From Halomonas sp. MCCC 1A13316 (GTDB lineage: Bacteria > Pseudomonadota > Gammaproteobacteria > Pseudomonadales > Halomonadaceae), in NCBI RefSeq assembly GCF_014931605.1, contig NZ_CP053382.1, positions 1,488,001-1,552,000 of the forward strand: a stretch of DNA of 64,000 nucleotides, in the 5' to 3' direction. The notes below the pieces were generated by a model that saw only the letters and a program-made list of their open reading frames with translations, was not told the DNA's origin and searched no databases. Below, piece by piece: positions 62,668 to 64,000 of this stretch (position 1 is its first letter; each line of letters opens with the position of its first letter). A program made the position numbers and the translations under genes.

Positions 62668-64000
62668 CGATCTCCTCCTGTGGACGTTGATTCGCTGCTC
62701 GCCTGTGCCATTTCGTCTTCCAGGCGTCGGCGTACGTCGCCGGGCGAGCCGGTATGGCGAGCCAGCAGGTCGTAGGCCACCGGCACCACGAACAGGGTGA
62801 AGAGGGTGGCGGCAGCGACGCCGGCGAGAATCACCGTGCCGATCACCATGCGCGATTCGGCGCCGGCGCCGGTCGAGACGATCAGCGGGATGGAGCCGGC
62901 CATGGTGGTGACCGCCGTCATCAGGATTGGCCGCAGGCGCGTCACGGAGGCTTCCAGCAGGGCATCGCGGAAGGCGATGCCCTCGTCGCGCAGCTGGTTG
63001 GTGTATTCGACGATCAAGATGCCGTTCTTCGACGCTAGCCCGATCAGCATCACCAGGCCCACCTGGCTGTAGATGTTGAGCGATTGTCCGGTGACATAGA
63101 GCCCCAGCATGGCACCGCTCATGGCCAGAGGCACGGTGAGCATGATCACGAACGGATGAACGAAGCTCTCGAACTGGGCCGCCAGTACCAGGAAGACCAC
63201 CAGGCCGCCCAGGATCAGCAGGTATAGGGTGGCGCCGCTGGCGCGATCGTAGTCGCGAGATGCGCCGCTGACGTCGGTCTGGGCCTGGCCCGGCAGTACC
63301 TCGTTGGCTGCGGTTTCCAGGTACTCCAGCGCGTCGCCCAGCGCGTAGCCGTCGGCCAGGTTGGCCTCGATGGTGATGGCGCGCAGGCGATTGAAGCGGT
63401 TGAGCGTGCTGGCGCCGGCCTCTTCGGAGAAGCTCACCAGGCTGGCCAACGGGATCAGTTCCCCGGTGCGGGCAGAACGCACCTGAATGTTATCCAGAGC
63501 ACGGGGACTCGACTGATTGGCGCGATCGCCCTCGACGATCACGTCGTACTCCTGGCCATTGTCGAGGTAGCGGGTCACGTTGCGCCCGCCCAGCATGACT
63601 TCGAGAGTCCGGCCGATCTCGGTCACGGTGACGCCAAGGTCGGCGGCTCGCGTGTAGTCGATCTCGACGCGCAACTGCGGCTGGGTCTCCTTGTAGTTGC
63701 TGTCCAGGCCGATCAGGCGTGGGTTGTCCTCGCGAATATGCCCCATCAACAGGTCGCGCCACTCGGCGAGCTCTTCATAGGTGCCGCCGCCCAGCACGAA
63801 TTCCACCGGCTTGCTGATGCGCTGGCCGAAACCCTGGCGCATCACCGGGAAGGCCTGTACGCCGGGCAGGTCGGCGAGCATGCGCCGCACGTCGTTCATG
63901 ATCGCCCAGGCGTCGCGACGCTCCCCCCAATCGGCCATGCTGACGATCACGAAGCCGTTATTGAAGTTCTCGATATTGCCGAATCCTCGCGGTGCCCGGA
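62664..64000 (-). CDS. RND efflux pump inner-membrane transporter (AcrB family), 3' part only
   Basis: The frame is open to the right edge of the window, so only the C-terminal ~445 residues are seen. They include the porter subdomain with LIGLDSNYKETQPQL and VTRYLDNGQEYDV. The membrane helices of the second repeat follow, with LILGGLVVFLVLAAQFESFV, MLTVPLAMSGAMLGLY, GLVMLIGLASKNGILIVEY, RLRPILMTAVTTMAGSIPL, and a final helix ending LFVVPVAYDLLARH. These are RND hallmarks. The pump would expel drugs or other amphiphiles with a periplasmic adaptor and an outer-membrane channel outside the window. It converges with the SDR gene and overlaps its stop. Confidence 0.93.
   Translation of the reverse strand, partial: RAPRGFGNIENFNNGFVIVSMADWGERRDAWAIMNDVRRMLADLPGVQAFPVMRQGFGQRISKPVEFVLGGGTYEELAEWRDLLMGHIREDNPRLIGLDSNYKETQPQLRVEIDYTRAADLGVTVTEIGRTLEVMLGGRNVTRYLDNGQEYDVIVEGDRANQSSPRALDNIQVRSARTGELIPLASLVSFSEEAGASTLNRFNRLRAITIEANLADGYALGDALEYLETAANEVLPGQAQTDVSGASRDYDRASGATLYLLILGGLVVFLVLAAQFESFVHPFVIMLTVPLAMSGAMLGLYVTGQSLNIYSQVGLVMLIGLASKNGILIVEYTNQLRDEGIAFRDALLEASVTRLRPILMTAVTTMAGSIPLIVSTGAGAESRMVIGTVILAGVAAATLFTLFVVPVAYDLLARHTGSPGDVRRRLEDEMAQASSESTSTGGDR

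Noticed and set aside
1..64000. Insertion sequences, prophage or plasmid features
   Set aside because: No transposase, integrase, phage structural, partition or replication-initiator gene, and no terminal inverted repeats flanking a cargo were seen.

Overview
This window looks like chromosomal DNA of a GC-rich gammaproteobacterium, most probably a member of the Halomonadaceae (Halomonas-like). The taxon is inferred from gene content and order (clpS-clpA-infA-bpt-aat-ftsK-lolA-rarA, rmf, rlmKL, a 180-kDa-class NAD-glutamate dehydrogenase, htpX-alaA, yadGH-queF); no marker was searched against a database. No transposase, integrase, phage gene or CRISPR array was seen.

Region 1 (1-13.1 kb) is a housekeeping block. 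It carries a nearly complete bacterial N-degron pathway (ClpS adaptor, ClpA unfoldase, leucyltransferase Bpt, leucyl/phenylalanyl transferase Aat) wrapped around infA. It continues with the DNA translocase FtsK, lipoprotein chaperone LolA, replication-maintenance ATPase RarA, a hemerythrin-like protein that seems to have lost its iron ligands, MurI and TrmA. Region 2 (13.2-31.0 kb) has NAD-glutamate dehydrogenase, PyrD, Rmf, the bifunctional 23S rRNA methyltransferase RlmKL, a glutaredoxin-like protein, a large sensory GGDEF-EAL protein, a WGR-like protein, PdxB, HtpX behind a good sigma-32 promoter, AlaA, a circularly permuted YlqF/RbgA-type GTPase and MsrB.

Region 3 (31.1-36.3 kb) is an RNA and translation region. 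Three alternating tRNA-Glu(UUC)/tRNA-Gly(GCC) pairs lie behind a TTGACA-17-TAAGAT promoter. The last tRNA-Gly is followed by a tandem array of 81-82 bp repeats, each ending in the last 22-23 bases of tRNA-Gly. This is the same architecture as the tRNA-terminal repeats of the E. coli tyrT operon (rtT RNA). Next come an ABC exporter (yadGH) overlapped by queF, a YdjA-type nitroreductase, a thioesterase and tRNA-Ser(GGA).

Region 4 (36.4-42.1 kb) is a catabolic operon on the minus strand: a GntR/FCD regulator, a tripartite tricarboxylate transporter (TctC, TctA, TctB) and a D(-)-tartrate dehydratase. Region 5 (41.5-53.2 kb) is accessory and partly decayed. It holds an EAL-domain remnant, a secreted repeat protein split by an in-frame stop, an autotransporter barrel without signal peptide, an extended CoA-transferase, an SDR, and a ferric-reductase-like flavoprotein divergent from a penta-heme cytochrome c. 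It also holds a very probable CsrB/RsmZ-family sRNA with a GacA/UvrY-type upstream box, next to a second GGDEF-EAL gene whose GGDEF motif is degenerate, and a DUF3617 protein.

Region 6 (53.3-64.0 kb) has a GH15 glucoamylase-like enzyme divergent from a four-gene set: a ThDP enzyme of the pyruvate-oxidase type, an enolase-superfamily enzyme, a large FAD/Fe-S oxidoreductase and an SDR. The last two have C-terminal membrane anchors. Their joint pathway is not recognised. The window ends inside an RND efflux pump gene.

The most interesting observations are the tRNA-Gly-terminal repeat array, the CsrB/RsmZ-like sRNA, and the uncharacterised ThDP/enolase/FAD-FeS/SDR set.
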